Notes under the pieces: generated by a model
Told to the model about the DNA's origin: nothing
Seen by the model: only the letters and a program-made list of their open reading frames with translations
Database searches by the model: none
Program-made: the position numbers and the translations under genes
In this document: one piece after another, positions 41,234 through 49,481 of the stretch
Numbering within the stretch: the first letter of the stretch is position 1
How the letters are laid out: each line of letters begins with the position of its first letter
NCBI GenBank assembly: GCA_036804525.1
Contig: DAIRSE010000009.1
Coordinates: 1 to 64,000, forward strand
Source of the DNA: JBFLVT01 sp036804525
GTDB taxonomy: Bacteria > Bacillota > Desulfotomaculia > Desulfotomaculales > JASEER01
Length of the DNA: 64,000 bases
Direction: 5' to 3'

Positions 41234-42148
41234 GTGCTTTTGCCGATAGTTCTGCTGACGGTCTTGGCCGTCACTGTGTTGCTGTATTGCATGTTACTGC
41301 TCTTTTTCCGCGACAGGCTGGTCCTTGCGGACCGCCTCAAGGACATCGGCAAAACGGCCGAGGCGCCCTCGGTGGTGCGCCAGGAACTTGCCGTCCCCCT
41401 GTACAAGCGCATTCTGCAGCCCGTGGTCGCCAGGCTGAGCAAGATGCGTTTTTTCCTGTCCCAGGACAGGCAAAAGCTGATCACGGAAAAGCTGGTCATT
41501 GCCGGCAACCCGAAAAACCTGTCGCCGCTGGAGTTCACCTTCCTGAAATACCTGGCGGTGGCGCTGGCGGTAATCACCGGGCTTTTTCTTACCGGCGTGA
41601 CCGCACCCGCGCCCGTCAACTATCTCCTGGCCGGGGCCCTCGGAGCCTGTCTGGGGTGGCTTCTGCCCGACGCAATCCTGAATATGCGGGTTAAGCGGCG
41701 GCAGCGCGAGGTGCAGAAGAGCCTTCCCGACACCCTCGACCTGCTTACCGTCAGTATCGAGGCCGGAATGGGTTTTGACGGCGCCGTGTTGAAAGTCACC
41801 GAAAAAACAAAAGGCGCTCTTTCCGAGGAACTGAAGGGGATGCTTCAGGAAATCCACGTCGGCAAGCCCCGGCGCGAAGCGCTACGTGACCTTGCAGACC
41901 GCCTTAAGGTCGATGACTTGTCAAGCTTCGTCGGCGCCGTGATCATGGCCGAACAAATGGGCGTGCGGCTGGGCAATGTGCTCAGGGTGCAGTCCGACCA
42001 GATGCGCCGTAAACGCCGGCAGAGGGCCGAGGAAAAGGCACTGAAGGCGCCGATCAAGATGCTGTTCCCGCTGGTCTTCTTTATCTTCCCGGCGACCTTT
42101 ATCATCCTTCTGGGCCCGGCCGTGATCCGGATTACGGCCGCACTTTGA
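41234..42148 (+). CDS. tadC: Tad inner-membrane platform protein TadC
   Basis: 304-residue paralogue of TadB with an F domain (KSLPDTLDLLTVSIEAGMGF) and hydrophobic segments at the N-terminus, middle and C-terminus. The start is GTG after GGGAGGTGA. Neither a Flp pilin nor a prepilin peptidase gene accompanies the cluster in this window, so the substrate must be encoded elsewhere. Confidence 0.88.
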   Translation: MLLPIVLLTVLAVTVLLYCMLLLFFRDRLVLADRLKDIGKTAEAPSVVRQELAVPLYKRILQPVVARLSKMRFFLSQDRQKLITEKLVIAGNPKNLSPLEFTFLKYLAVALAVITGLFLTGVTAPAPVNYLLAGALGACLGWLLPDAILNMRVKRRQREVQKSLPDTLDLLTVSIEAGMGFDGAVLKVTEKTKGALSEELKGMLQEIHVGKPRREALRDLADRLKVDDLSSFVGAVIMAEQMGVRLGNVLRVQSDQMRRKRRQRAEEKALKAPIKMLFPLVFFIFPATFIILLGPAVIRITAAL

Positions 42149-42195
42149 GAGGTGAGAAGTGTGAGGCGGGAAGTAAGAAATCTAGGGTGGATACC

Positions 42196-42546
42196 GTGGC
42201 ACGGGTGATTAACCTTTCCCGGGGGAATGCCGTTCTTGTCGAAAACCTTGAGTTTGCCTTAACCTTCGGTAAACGCTTCCTGGGGCTCATGGGACGACGC
42301 GCCATCGACCCCCGGGGAGGGCTGCTTCTTCAACCCTGCCGCAGCGTTCATACTTTCTGGATGCGTTTCCCCATCGACCTCGTCTATCTCGATCCCGCCC
42401 TCCGCGTCCTAGCCGTACTGGAAAACGTGCCTCCGGGGCGGATAGGGCCTATCAACCGCGATGCCCTCAGTGTCCTTGAACTGCCTGCCGGCCGCGTCAA
42501 GGATACCGGCACCGCGGTCGGCGACATCCTTGTAATCCAAGGATGA
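42196..42546 (+). CDS. DUF192 family protein
   Basis: 116-residue protein of the DUF192 family, compact and strand-rich. Family marks are FGKRFLGLMGR, the HTFWMRFPIDLVYLD core and VLELPAGRV. Many DUF192 proteins are secreted, but no signal peptide is seen here. Function is unknown. The GTG at 42196 is chosen for its TAGGGTGG site. Clostridial Tad clusters often end with this family. Confidence 0.85.
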   Translation: MARVINLSRGNAVLVENLEFALTFGKRFLGLMGRRAIDPRGGLLLQPCRSVHTFWMRFPIDLVYLDPALRVLAVLENVPPGRIGPINRDALSVLELPAGRVKDTGTAVGDILVIQG

Positions 42547-42732
42547 CTTTCACTTTCTGCCAGCCTTCTAGACCTTTATGGTGTGTTTTTCTTTTCCCGG
42601 CAGGAATTTCATGCGCTTTTGTGAAAAATACTAGCCGTAGGGGTTCTTGTGGTTTTGTAGTAGTTTTTGGTACTGCAGGAAAAACCGAGTCGAAGATGAT
42701 TTTGTCACGGTAGAAAGGAAGAAGTAAGACCT

Positions 42733-43878
42733 ATGATGTTTGACATCCTGCTGCCGACTCGAGTCCTGTTCGGTCCGGGCAGCACTTACCGTCTGGGGGA
42801 GGAGATCTCGAGGATCGGAAAGCGCGCCCTGGTTATCACCGGGCGCCGCAGCCTCGCCGAGTCGGGCCAGATAGAACGCATTACCAACCCCCTGCAAATA
42901 TCAAAAGTCGAGACCGTGTGGTTCCAGGTTGACCCGGAGCCGACCGTCGCCGCCGTCGATGAAGCACGCCGGCTAATCTATGAGGAAAAGGTTGATCTCG
43001 TGGTCGGGGTCGGTGGCGGAAGCGTCCTGGACGTGGCCAAGGCGGCTGCCGGTCTGGCAAAGGCGGACGCGCCGACAAGCACTTTCTTCGGCGAGGTTCC
43101 CGTCAATAACCCCGGGCTTCCATGGGTGGCAGTCCCCACAACAGCGGGAAGCGGATCAGAGGCGACAAAAAACGCTGTGCTTATTGACCCCGAAAGAAAG
43201 CGCAAGGCGAGCCTACGGAACGAGTGGTGGTTGCCGGCCGTCGCCGTGGTCGACCCCATTCTGACGATGTCCCAGCCCCCCAAGATTACGGCGAGTACGG
43301 GTTTTGACGCGCTTACCCACGCCGTCGAATCGTTCACCTCACGCTGGGCGACGCCTTTTACCTCAGCCCTTAGCCGGGAGGCCGTGCGCCTGATAACCCA
43401 GAACTTCTATACGGCATACGATACGGGCCGGGTACGCGCGGCCAGGGAATACATGATGCTGGCCAGCCTGATGGCCGGCATCGCCCTTGCCAACGCCGGG
43501 GTGGGAGCTGTTCACGCCCTGGCCCATCCAGTTGGGGTGCGCTACGGGATCCCCCACGGGGTTGCCTGCGGCATCCTGCTGCCTTACGTTGCACGTTTCA
43601 ACCTGGCCGTGGCGCACGACGCCTACGCCGACCTGGCGGCAGCCTCCGCTATCGTGCCCTTTGCAGCGGACAAGGACGAGGCTGCCCATAAATTCGTCGT
43701 GTACCTTGAAAAACTGCGCGATAGGCTGGGACTTCCCAAGAAGCTTTCCGAAGTAGGGCTCAAGGAAGCCGATATTGTAGAGATAGCCGACGAAGCTTTG
43801 CTCAGCCAGTCTCTGTCTTCCAACCCCCGTCGGGTAACGCGGGTCGACCTTTTGGCCATACTGCAGGAAAACCTGTAG
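42733..43878 (+). CDS. Iron-containing alcohol dehydrogenase
   Basis: 381-residue type III alcohol dehydrogenase, cytoplasmic, NAD(P)-dependent. The nucleotide loop VGVGGGSVLDVAKAAA, the AVPTTAGSGSEATKNAV segment and the metal ligands in FDALTHAVESF, HALAHPVG and HGVACGILL are all present. The substrate cannot be read from sequence; similar genes act on ethanol, butanol, 1,3-propanediol or lactaldehyde. AGAAAGGAAG precedes the ATG. The 186 bp gap upstream shows no convincing promoter. Confidence 0.9.
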   Translation: MMFDILLPTRVLFGPGSTYRLGEEISRIGKRALVITGRRSLAESGQIERITNPLQISKVETVWFQVDPEPTVAAVDEARRLIYEEKVDLVVGVGGGSVLDVAKAAAGLAKADAPTSTFFGEVPVNNPGLPWVAVPTTAGSGSEATKNAVLIDPERKRKASLRNEWWLPAVAVVDPILTMSQPPKITASTGFDALTHAVESFTSRWATPFTSALSREAVRLITQNFYTAYDTGRVRAAREYMMLASLMAGIALANAGVGAVHALAHPVGVRYGIPHGVACGILLPYVARFNLAVAHDAYADLAAASAIVPFAADKDEAAHKFVVYLEKLRDRLGLPKKLSEVGLKEADIVEIADEALLSQSLSSNPRRVTRVDLLAILQENL

Positions 43879-43902
43879 ACAAAACACTGAGGAGTAGAAC
43901 AA

Positions 43903-44412
43903 GTGCTTTTGAAGAAAACAAGTTGGTTTACCGAGCTACTGTTAACGTTTTTCTATGTGGCTTATTTTATTGCTGCTAATGAAGTCCTTAAGCATTACTC
44001 ACGGTTTTTTCAGACGACTTTCAATCCCAAGCCGTTTCTTGTTGCCGCTACCCTTATTCCGATGTTGTTTGGCGCCGCCCTGGTCTTACCAGCCTTGATC
44101 GCCTCCGGCGGAAAACTCCGTGTCAACTTCCAGCGTCTTCTCATCCAGGGCGTCCCGGCCCTACTGATCGGCGTTCCCGTCCCCCTTTACGCCTGGGAGG
44201 GCTTTAAGCAACAGTGGGCTTTCTGGAGGTCCCTGCAAAGCGAAACGTACGTAATCACACTCCTGTCCGCGGTGTGGTTCGGCTGGGTGGTCCTGTCCAG
44301 CATCGAAAGGGCCGGAGAAGGAGGTCCCGACTTTAACGAAACGTCGCCGGAACCCGCAAAGGAAAAGATGGGTGAAGGGGAAAAACCCGAGCAGAGCGAT
44401 TACCAGGTTTAG
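43903..44412 (+). CDS. Hypothetical membrane protein
   Basis: 169-residue protein I do not recognise. Hydrophobic segments lie near residues 10-26, 44-66, 80-98 and 117-133, and the tail is charged and probably cytoplasmic (EPAKEKMGEGEKPEQSD). GAGGAG lies 8 bp before the GTG start. It follows the alcohol dehydrogenase by 24 bp and converges with a DUF763 gene. Confidence 0.6.
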   Translation: MLLKKTSWFTELLLTFFYVAYFIAANEVLKHYSRFFQTTFNPKPFLVAATLIPMLFGAALVLPALIASGGKLRVNFQRLLIQGVPALLIGVPVPLYAWEGFKQQWAFWRSLQSETYVITLLSAVWFGWVVLSSIERAGEGGPDFNETSPEPAKEKMGEGEKPEQSDYQV

Positions 44413-44419
44413 AGATCCT

Positions 44420-45508
44420 TTACATAGGCCGGAACCTGGCCAGCCTTTTCAGCGCCGCTATTTTATCGTTTCTTCCAAGCCGCGCCGCATCAACCGCGTT
44501 GCGGAGGCTTTCTATCGAACGGTCGTAGACCCGGCGTGCAACGGGGAAGGGATGGCCGTCCTTGCCCCCGTGCGCAAAGCTGAACTTGGCAGGGTCGCGA
44601 TAGCTCGCAGGTGTTCCGTAAACCAGCTCCGCGATAAGGCTTAAGGCGCGCAGACCCTTGGCGCCGACACCTTCCAGGCCGAGAAGCTCGACAAACTCTT
44701 TGGGCTGTGCCGCGTAGGACTTGAGGAGAACTCGTTCGACACTCTTTGGATGAAGGTTGCTGATCAGCAGGCTGTGGTGGCGCGCCAGGTGCAGGTGTCT
44801 TTCCTGCAGCCGCTCGAGATCCTTAACCAGAATGTCCGGGCGCATGCAGGCCAGCGTGCTGGAAAGTCTGCGCACCTCTTCGCTTTCAGCGGCCACAAGA
44901 TTTAATACCACCTGCGACGGCCGCTCGGTGCACACGGCGGCATGCGGCTCACAGACAAAGTCGATCAGGCCCTCGGACAGCCAGTGATAACGGCGGGCGT
45001 ACCGGACCGTTTCGTTCATCCCTTGCTGGACTACAGCCCATCTTCCGTTGGCTGTAAAGAAAAAGGTATGGTGGTATAGCTGGTAGCCGTCCTGAACGGC
45101 CGCGTTATCGACCTTGGCCGAAAGACGACTGGCTCTGACCAGTTCGGCCGGGTTTAGGGAAAGGGCAAACCGGTCGCCGATCGCTTCTATTTCCTGTGGG
45201 GTTCGCAGAGAGGCCTTGCCCTTGCCGCCGCAGACAAAAAGGCCGATTTCGCCGGCACAGTCTTTAAGAGCCTCCTTGACCGCTCCCGTAACCGTGGTGG
45301 TCAGGCCGGAAGAATGCCAGTCAAAACCAAGGACGCACCCAAAAGACTGGAACCAGAACGGGTCCGCCATCTTGTTCAGGACCTCTTCGGGACCGCCGTC
45401 AAGGACAAGGGCTTCTATTATGGCCCTGGACATCTCCACCATCCGGGAGAAGAGCCAGGCAGGGCATTTGCCACCGTGCAGGGGCAGATTGGCCGTTCCG
45501 GTGCGCAA
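44420..45508 (-). CDS. DUF763 family protein
   Basis: 362-residue protein with the typical N-terminus RTGTANLPLHGGKCPAWLF and the segment FGCVLGFDWHSSGLTTTVTG of DUF763, a family frequent in archaea and thermophilic or anaerobic bacteria. The C-terminal part has a helix-hairpin-helix-like ELLGLEGVGAKGLRALSL, which hints at nucleic-acid binding. Function is unknown. The start is TTG with AGGTGG upstream on this strand. Its opposite orientation sets it apart from neighbours; archaeal transfer is possible but untested. Confidence 0.85.
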   Translation of the reverse strand: MRTGTANLPLHGGKCPAWLFSRMVEMSRAIIEALVLDGGPEEVLNKMADPFWFQSFGCVLGFDWHSSGLTTTVTGAVKEALKDCAGEIGLFVCGGKGKASLRTPQEIEAIGDRFALSLNPAELVRASRLSAKVDNAAVQDGYQLYHHTFFFTANGRWAVVQQGMNETVRYARRYHWLSEGLIDFVCEPHAAVCTERPSQVVLNLVAAESEEVRRLSSTLACMRPDILVKDLERLQERHLHLARHHSLLISNLHPKSVERVLLKSYAAQPKEFVELLGLEGVGAKGLRALSLIAELVYGTPASYRDPAKFSFAHGGKDGHPFPVARRVYDRSIESLRNAVDAARLGRNDKIAALKRLARFRPM

Positions 45509-45610
45509 GGGTAAACCACCTTCTGGGTTGTTTCGCCTGGTACGGATCTGCGTATATTATTGGTAAGCCCTATACGCCGAACCAGGTATGACGGTAAAGG
45601 AGAGTCGCCA

Positions 45611-46276
45611 TTGATACCGCTCCGTGACACCATCCGTTCGCGCTCGTTTCCTATCGTTAACGTGTCGCTAATCGCGCTTAATGTCGTCGTCTTTGTCTTC
45701 CAATTAGGATTGGGGCAGGCAGGATTTGAGCAGTTCGTAGGAACTTACGGCGTGGTTCCGGCGCGGGTCGTGCAAGGCCTGGCCCAAGCCCCCTTAAGTC
45801 CCGAGACCTGGGTTCCCCTTTTTACGGCGATGTTCCTCCACGGAAACTGGTTCCACATCCTCGGGAATATGCTTTACCTGTGGGTCTTCGGTGACAACGT
45901 CGAGGACACCCTGGGCCACCGTGGATATATCCTGTTTTACCTGATCGTGGGCCTGGTCGGGAACTTTGCCCATGTTCTTACCAATGCGGGCTCCCTTGTC
46001 CCAACCATTGGCGCCAGCGGGGCGGTGGCAGGGGTTCTCGGAGCCTACTTCGTCTTGTTCCCGCGGTCCCGCATCCTGGCTCTGGTACCACTCCTGTTCA
46101 TTCTTACTTTTATGGAGCTGCCTGCTGTCGTCTTCCTCTTCCTTTGGTTCGGCCTGCAGTTGCTGAACGGTTTGACCTCTATCGCCGCTCCCGGGAATCT
46201 CGTGGCCTGGTGGGCCCACATCGGCGGTTTTGTAGCAGGAATGCTCCTGATCAAAATCCTGCGCCCGGCAAAATAA
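45611..46276 (+). CDS. Rhomboid family intramembrane serine protease
   Basis: 221-residue membrane protein. The catalytic serine lies in IGASGAVAGVLGAY (GASG) and the histidine in WWAHIGGFVAGM; the HGNWFHILGNMLYLWVFG segment is the conserved early helix. Rhomboids cleave substrates within the membrane; substrates here are unknown. The TTG at 45611 is preceded by AAAGGAG at 8 bp and gives the family start IPLRDTIRSRSFP. Confidence 0.92.
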   Translation: MIPLRDTIRSRSFPIVNVSLIALNVVVFVFQLGLGQAGFEQFVGTYGVVPARVVQGLAQAPLSPETWVPLFTAMFLHGNWFHILGNMLYLWVFGDNVEDTLGHRGYILFYLIVGLVGNFAHVLTNAGSLVPTIGASGAVAGVLGAYFVLFPRSRILALVPLLFILTFMELPAVVFLFLWFGLQLLNGLTSIAAPGNLVAWWAHIGGFVAGMLLIKILRPAK

Positions 46277-46298
46277 AACGGCAGAACACGCCGTGTTC

Positions 46299-46928
46299 CT
46301 ACCGTTCCACCGTAAACTCGGCGTCAATCGTCCGGCCGCTCCAACCCGCATCACCCTTTGTCTCTCCGAAACAGGCACACATCTTCCTGCCGACCGAGCG
46401 GGCAAACAGGTAGTTCATACCCCCTACCAGAGCGACCCCGATCCACGGCAACAGCCGGAACAAGAGCGTCCTTTGGCCGGCCCGGAAACCGAGGGCAAGC
46501 AAGGAGCGCTGCGTGGCACTCGAAGCCATATATCCCATACCGCGTGCAGCTGCGCCGGCTACGTGTTTGCCGGCCGCTTCCATTCCAGCCGCGACCGCGA
46601 ATACCCATCTGATTTCTCTTTGCACGTCCTGGCTATCTGGATTGCGTCCGTACACAACGGCAAGTTCATAGACCAGGGTCTTCAGCAAGTGCCCGAACAC
46701 GGTCAGGTCGGCAAAGGTACCCGCCAGGACGGCGATCAGCGTTCCAATGCCCGGTACGGCCGCCGGAAGAGCCGTAATTGATCCCGCAACGGCGGCGGCT
46801 CGCGCTTTCCGCTGGATAAGTTTGTCGGCAAGTTCAGCCGGCGAAGCAAAGGGGTGCGCGGCTCTCAGTTCGTCCACGCGCCGCTGTGCCGCCTTAATGG
46901 CCCGTCTGTCCCAGATGTTGAAGACCAC
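46299..46928 (-). CDS. EcsC-like membrane protein
   Basis: 209-residue protein whose middle part (ALPAAVPGIGTLIAVLAGTF then VVYGRNPDSQDVQREIRWVF) resembles the EcsC family, known from the Bacillus Ecs transporter locus. Two or three hydrophobic segments are seen; the N-terminus is amphipathic. Function is not established. GAAGGAGG before the GTG at 46928 sets the start; the longer frame begins at an ATG without such a site. Confidence 0.6.
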   Translation of the reverse strand: MVFNIWDRRAIKAAQRRVDELRAAHPFASPAELADKLIQRKARAAAVAGSITALPAAVPGIGTLIAVLAGTFADLTVFGHLLKTLVYELAVVYGRNPDSQDVQREIRWVFAVAAGMEAAGKHVAGAAARGMGYMASSATQRSLLALGFRAGQRTLLFRLLPWIGVALVGGMNYLFARSVGRKMCACFGETKGDAGWSGRTIDAEFTVER

Positions 46929-47024
46929 CGGCAGACCTCCTTCAACCTGACTAGATAATAACATAACAGGGGTACTAAGCGTTAGGCGTTAAGCATTAGG
47001 AGGATTCAACTTTGTGAGACAAAG

Positions 47025-47050
47025 AAACGAGGGTAGAGATGCCCTCGTTT
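47025..47050. repeat. Perfect 9 bp hairpin flanked by TTAAGCATTA-type arms
   Basis: AAACGAGGG and CCCTCGTTT pair exactly around an 8 nt loop. Just outside, TTAAGCATTAG (from 46989) and CTTAATGCTTAA (to 47068) are near-complementary and repeat a motif of element B1. No T run follows, so a terminator is not shown. Confidence 0.55.
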
Positions 47051-47075
47051 CAAGTTCTTAATGCTTAAATGTCGG

Positions 47076-47303
47076 GTAGCAGGACATCGTTAACATTTTT
47101 GAGCCGTAACATCGTTAACATGTGCTGCGTTAAGATCCTTGAAAACATAATAGTTGCAGTTCAAAGAGCCAAACCCCTCGTGCAGAATCATCTAGAAAAA
47201 GCGCAGGCTGGGAGGTCGCGGTTATCGACTACAAACTACCCTGGATGTAAACGATGTGCTGCTCCAAATTTGTAGCACTCGAATGTAAACGATGTGCTGC
47301 TCC
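47076..47303. mobile_element. Four-copy 21 bp repeat cluster, possible remnant ends of an IS21-type element
   Basis: Two copies of ATGTAAACGATGTGCTGCTC lie at 47245 and 47283, in direct order 38 bp apart. Two related copies in reverse (the GGACATCGTTAACAT and GTAACATCGTTAACAT forms) lie near 47076-47120. IS21-family elements carry several such repeats at each end beginning with TG. No transposase is present in the ~110 bp between the sets, so at most this is a deleted relic. The 46929-47335 gap holds no gene. Confidence 0.45.
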
Positions 47304-47335
47304 TTGTCACTTAAAGCTTAGTGCTTAATACTGGA

Positions 47336-47626
47336 TTAATACCGTATGTCGGTCCGCCAGTTCCAGCCGCTGTTGTTGTCCCAGTTGTTGGCACTGTCCT
47401 TGAAGCAGAAATCGCAATGCTCCTGGCCTTTCATTTGCACCGAACATACGAAAGAGCTATCCGCTTCACGCCGCATTTCTTCAGTGGCCGGGTTTTTCCA
47501 GCCGTCGAAACCGTAATGGATAAAGACCCTGTCGGCGCCTGAATTCTTCAAAAGGCCGTCATACCTTATGGTTGCATAGCGGTCCTTAAGGCTCGGGGAA
47601 GGGATGACGTCAACGCGCATATCCAT
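47336..47626 (-). CDS. Orphan starch-binding module (CBM25/53-like)
   Basis: 96-residue protein made of a single carbohydrate-binding domain. The motif VFIHYGFDGWKN and the C-terminal NNWDNNSGWNW are typical of family 25/53 modules that bind alpha-glucans. No catalytic domain or signal peptide is present, so it probably acts in the cytoplasm, perhaps on glycogen. GAGAGGAAAAAA upstream supports the ATG at 47626, with another ATG two codons later. Confidence 0.75.
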   Translation of the reverse strand: MDMRVDVIPSPSLKDRYATIRYDGLLKNSGADRVFIHYGFDGWKNPATEEMRREADSSFVCSVQMKGQEHCDFCFKDSANNWDNNSGWNWRTDIRY

Positions 47627-47861
47627 ATGGTTTTTTCCTCTCGAAACGTACATTAGTCAGACAGACCCCCAGTTGTTATAAGTCCTTGTTACAAGATTAG
47701 GATGCCTGTAAAAGCCGCCTTCAATGCGATGCAGATCGTTGAATGCATGCCATCTTATGCCACGGCGTAGACAATCTTCCTCAACGGCAAAAAAGGGGTA
47801 TAACCCGTCTATGTCCAATATTTCAACAACAGCCAAGACTTCGCCCCCTGGGGGCTATTTG

Positions 47862-49481
47862 ATGAAGAAGATGCACTTTGGCTTGCACACCAAGATGGCC
47901 ATACTGTCTTTTGGTTCCATCTTGATTGCCTTGTTTTCCAGCGGTCTTCTGGTTATAGAGCGCGTTACGTCGCAGCTTGAGAACGAAATGGGGATGCGCG
48001 CCCTGGCCATCGCCCGTACCCTGGCCCAGATGGAGGATATCAAGAACAACGTTGGGAAACCGGGCGGGGAACTCGTGATTCAGCCCCTGGCGGAACGCAT
48101 CCGGCTCGCAACCGGTGTCGCCTATGTCGTTGTCCTGGACAATAACGGCGTGCGGTACTCCCACCCGGTCCAGGACCGTATCGGCAAGAAGTTTTCCGGT
48201 GAGGACGTGGCGTATGCCATCGTTGCCGGAGGAGAGTATGTATCGCAGGCCGAGGGCATTCTTGGCCCGTCCGTGCGGGCCTTTGTCCCCGTCAAGGTCG
48301 ATGAGGGGACACGACAGGTCGGGGTCGTTGTCGTCGGCATCCTGACCCCGACAATTCACAGCGTGTTGAAAAATATCCGCCTTGAACTGTATTACACCCT
48401 GGTCATCGGACTCGTCGTGGGGCTGGCTGGTTCCGTTTACCTGGCCCGCCGCATCAAGCGCGGGATGTTCAACCTGGAACCCGAGGAGATCGCCCGTCTG
48501 CTGGAGGAAAGGGTAGCTCTGCTGGAATCGATCAACGAGGGCATCATCCACATCGACAAACACGCCCGCATCACGCTGATGAACAGAGCCGCTTACCGCA
48601 TTACCGGGGTTACCGACGCGATAGGAAAGCCGGTCCAGGAGGTAATCCCCAATACCGGCCTGTTGCGCGTCCTCACCAGCGGTGAGCCCGAGTACAACCA
48701 GGAAATGATCATCAATGGCGTCGCCATCGTCACAAACCGCATTCCTGTCCGTGTCGGAGGCCAAACAGTGGGCGCGGTGGCCACGTTCAGGGACAAAACC
48801 GAGGTCCAGCGCCTGGCCGAAGAATTGACCGGGGTCAAGAAATTTATCGAGGCCCTCAGGGTCCAAAATCACGAGTACCTTAACAAGCTCCATACCATTG
48901 CCGGGCTGATCCAGTTGAACAGGCATCAGGAAGCCGTCGACTTCATCTTCGCCGTTACAGCCGAGCAGCAGGAACTGACGCATTTTCTCTCCAGGAAGAT
49001 CAGGGATTACGGAATCGCCGGCCTGCTGATGGGGAAACACAGCAGGGCCAAGGAGCTTAAGATCGACTTCCAGATCGACCGCAACAGCAAGCTGACTCAC
49101 TTGCCCCAAGCCATTGATTCGAACGCAATGGTGATTATCTTGGGGAACTTGCTGGAGAACGCCTTTGAGGCGGTTAAGGGGCTCGAACCGTCAAAAAGAA
49201 AGGTCTACCTCGGCCTGTTTACCGAAGAGACCGGAATAAAACTGGTGGTTGGGGACTCCGGGCCGGGCCTGCCCGACGTCCCCAGGGAAACGATCTTCCA
49301 ACCGGGATTTACGACCAAACCGCCGCCGAACAGCGGCCTGGGACTGTCCCTGGTCAAGAACTACGTTGATCTTGCCGGCGGGTCGATAGACATTGAAAAG
49401 TCCCCGCTCGGAGGAGCCCAGTTCGTTGTCACTATTAGGAATGGTGAGGCAAAGCATGACCATCAGCACCCTGATTGTTGA
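47862..49481 (+). CDS. DcuS/CitA-type sensor histidine kinase
   Basis: 539-residue membrane kinase for di- or tricarboxylate sensing. It has a first helix (residues 12-31), an extracytoplasmic PAS-type sensor with the YVVVLDNNGVRYSHP segment, a second helix near 190-210, a cytoplasmic PAS domain (LLESINEGIIHIDKHARI), the phospho-acceptor histidine in NHEYLNKLHTIAGL and an ATPase with NLLENAFEA, GDSGPGLP and GLGLSLV. A start at 47811 (17 more residues) is also possible. It overlaps the regulator by 26 bp. Confidence 0.9.
   Translation: MKKMHFGLHTKMAILSFGSILIALFSSGLLVIERVTSQLENEMGMRALAIARTLAQMEDIKNNVGKPGGELVIQPLAERIRLATGVAYVVVLDNNGVRYSHPVQDRIGKKFSGEDVAYAIVAGGEYVSQAEGILGPSVRAFVPVKVDEGTRQVGVVVVGILTPTIHSVLKNIRLELYYTLVIGLVVGLAGSVYLARRIKRGMFNLEPEEIARLLEERVALLESINEGIIHIDKHARITLMNRAAYRITGVTDAIGKPVQEVIPNTGLLRVLTSGEPEYNQEMIINGVAIVTNRIPVRVGGQTVGAVATFRDKTEVQRLAEELTGVKKFIEALRVQNHEYLNKLHTIAGLIQLNRHQEAVDFIFAVTAEQQELTHFLSRKIRDYGIAGLLMGKHSRAKELKIDFQIDRNSKLTHLPQAIDSNAMVIILGNLLENAFEAVKGLEPSKRKVYLGLFTEETGIKLVVGDSGPGLPDVPRETIFQPGFTTKPPPNSGLGLSLVKNYVDLAGGSIDIEKSPLGGAQFVVTIRNGEAKHDHQHPDC

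Noticed and set aside
47076..47303. CRISPR array
   Set aside because: Only four imperfect copies in mixed orientation with irregular spacing and no cas genes.
47823..49109. Reverse-strand open frame of 428 codons opposite the sensor kinase
   Set aside because: Shadow of a GC-rich gene; the forward frame has all kinase motifs.
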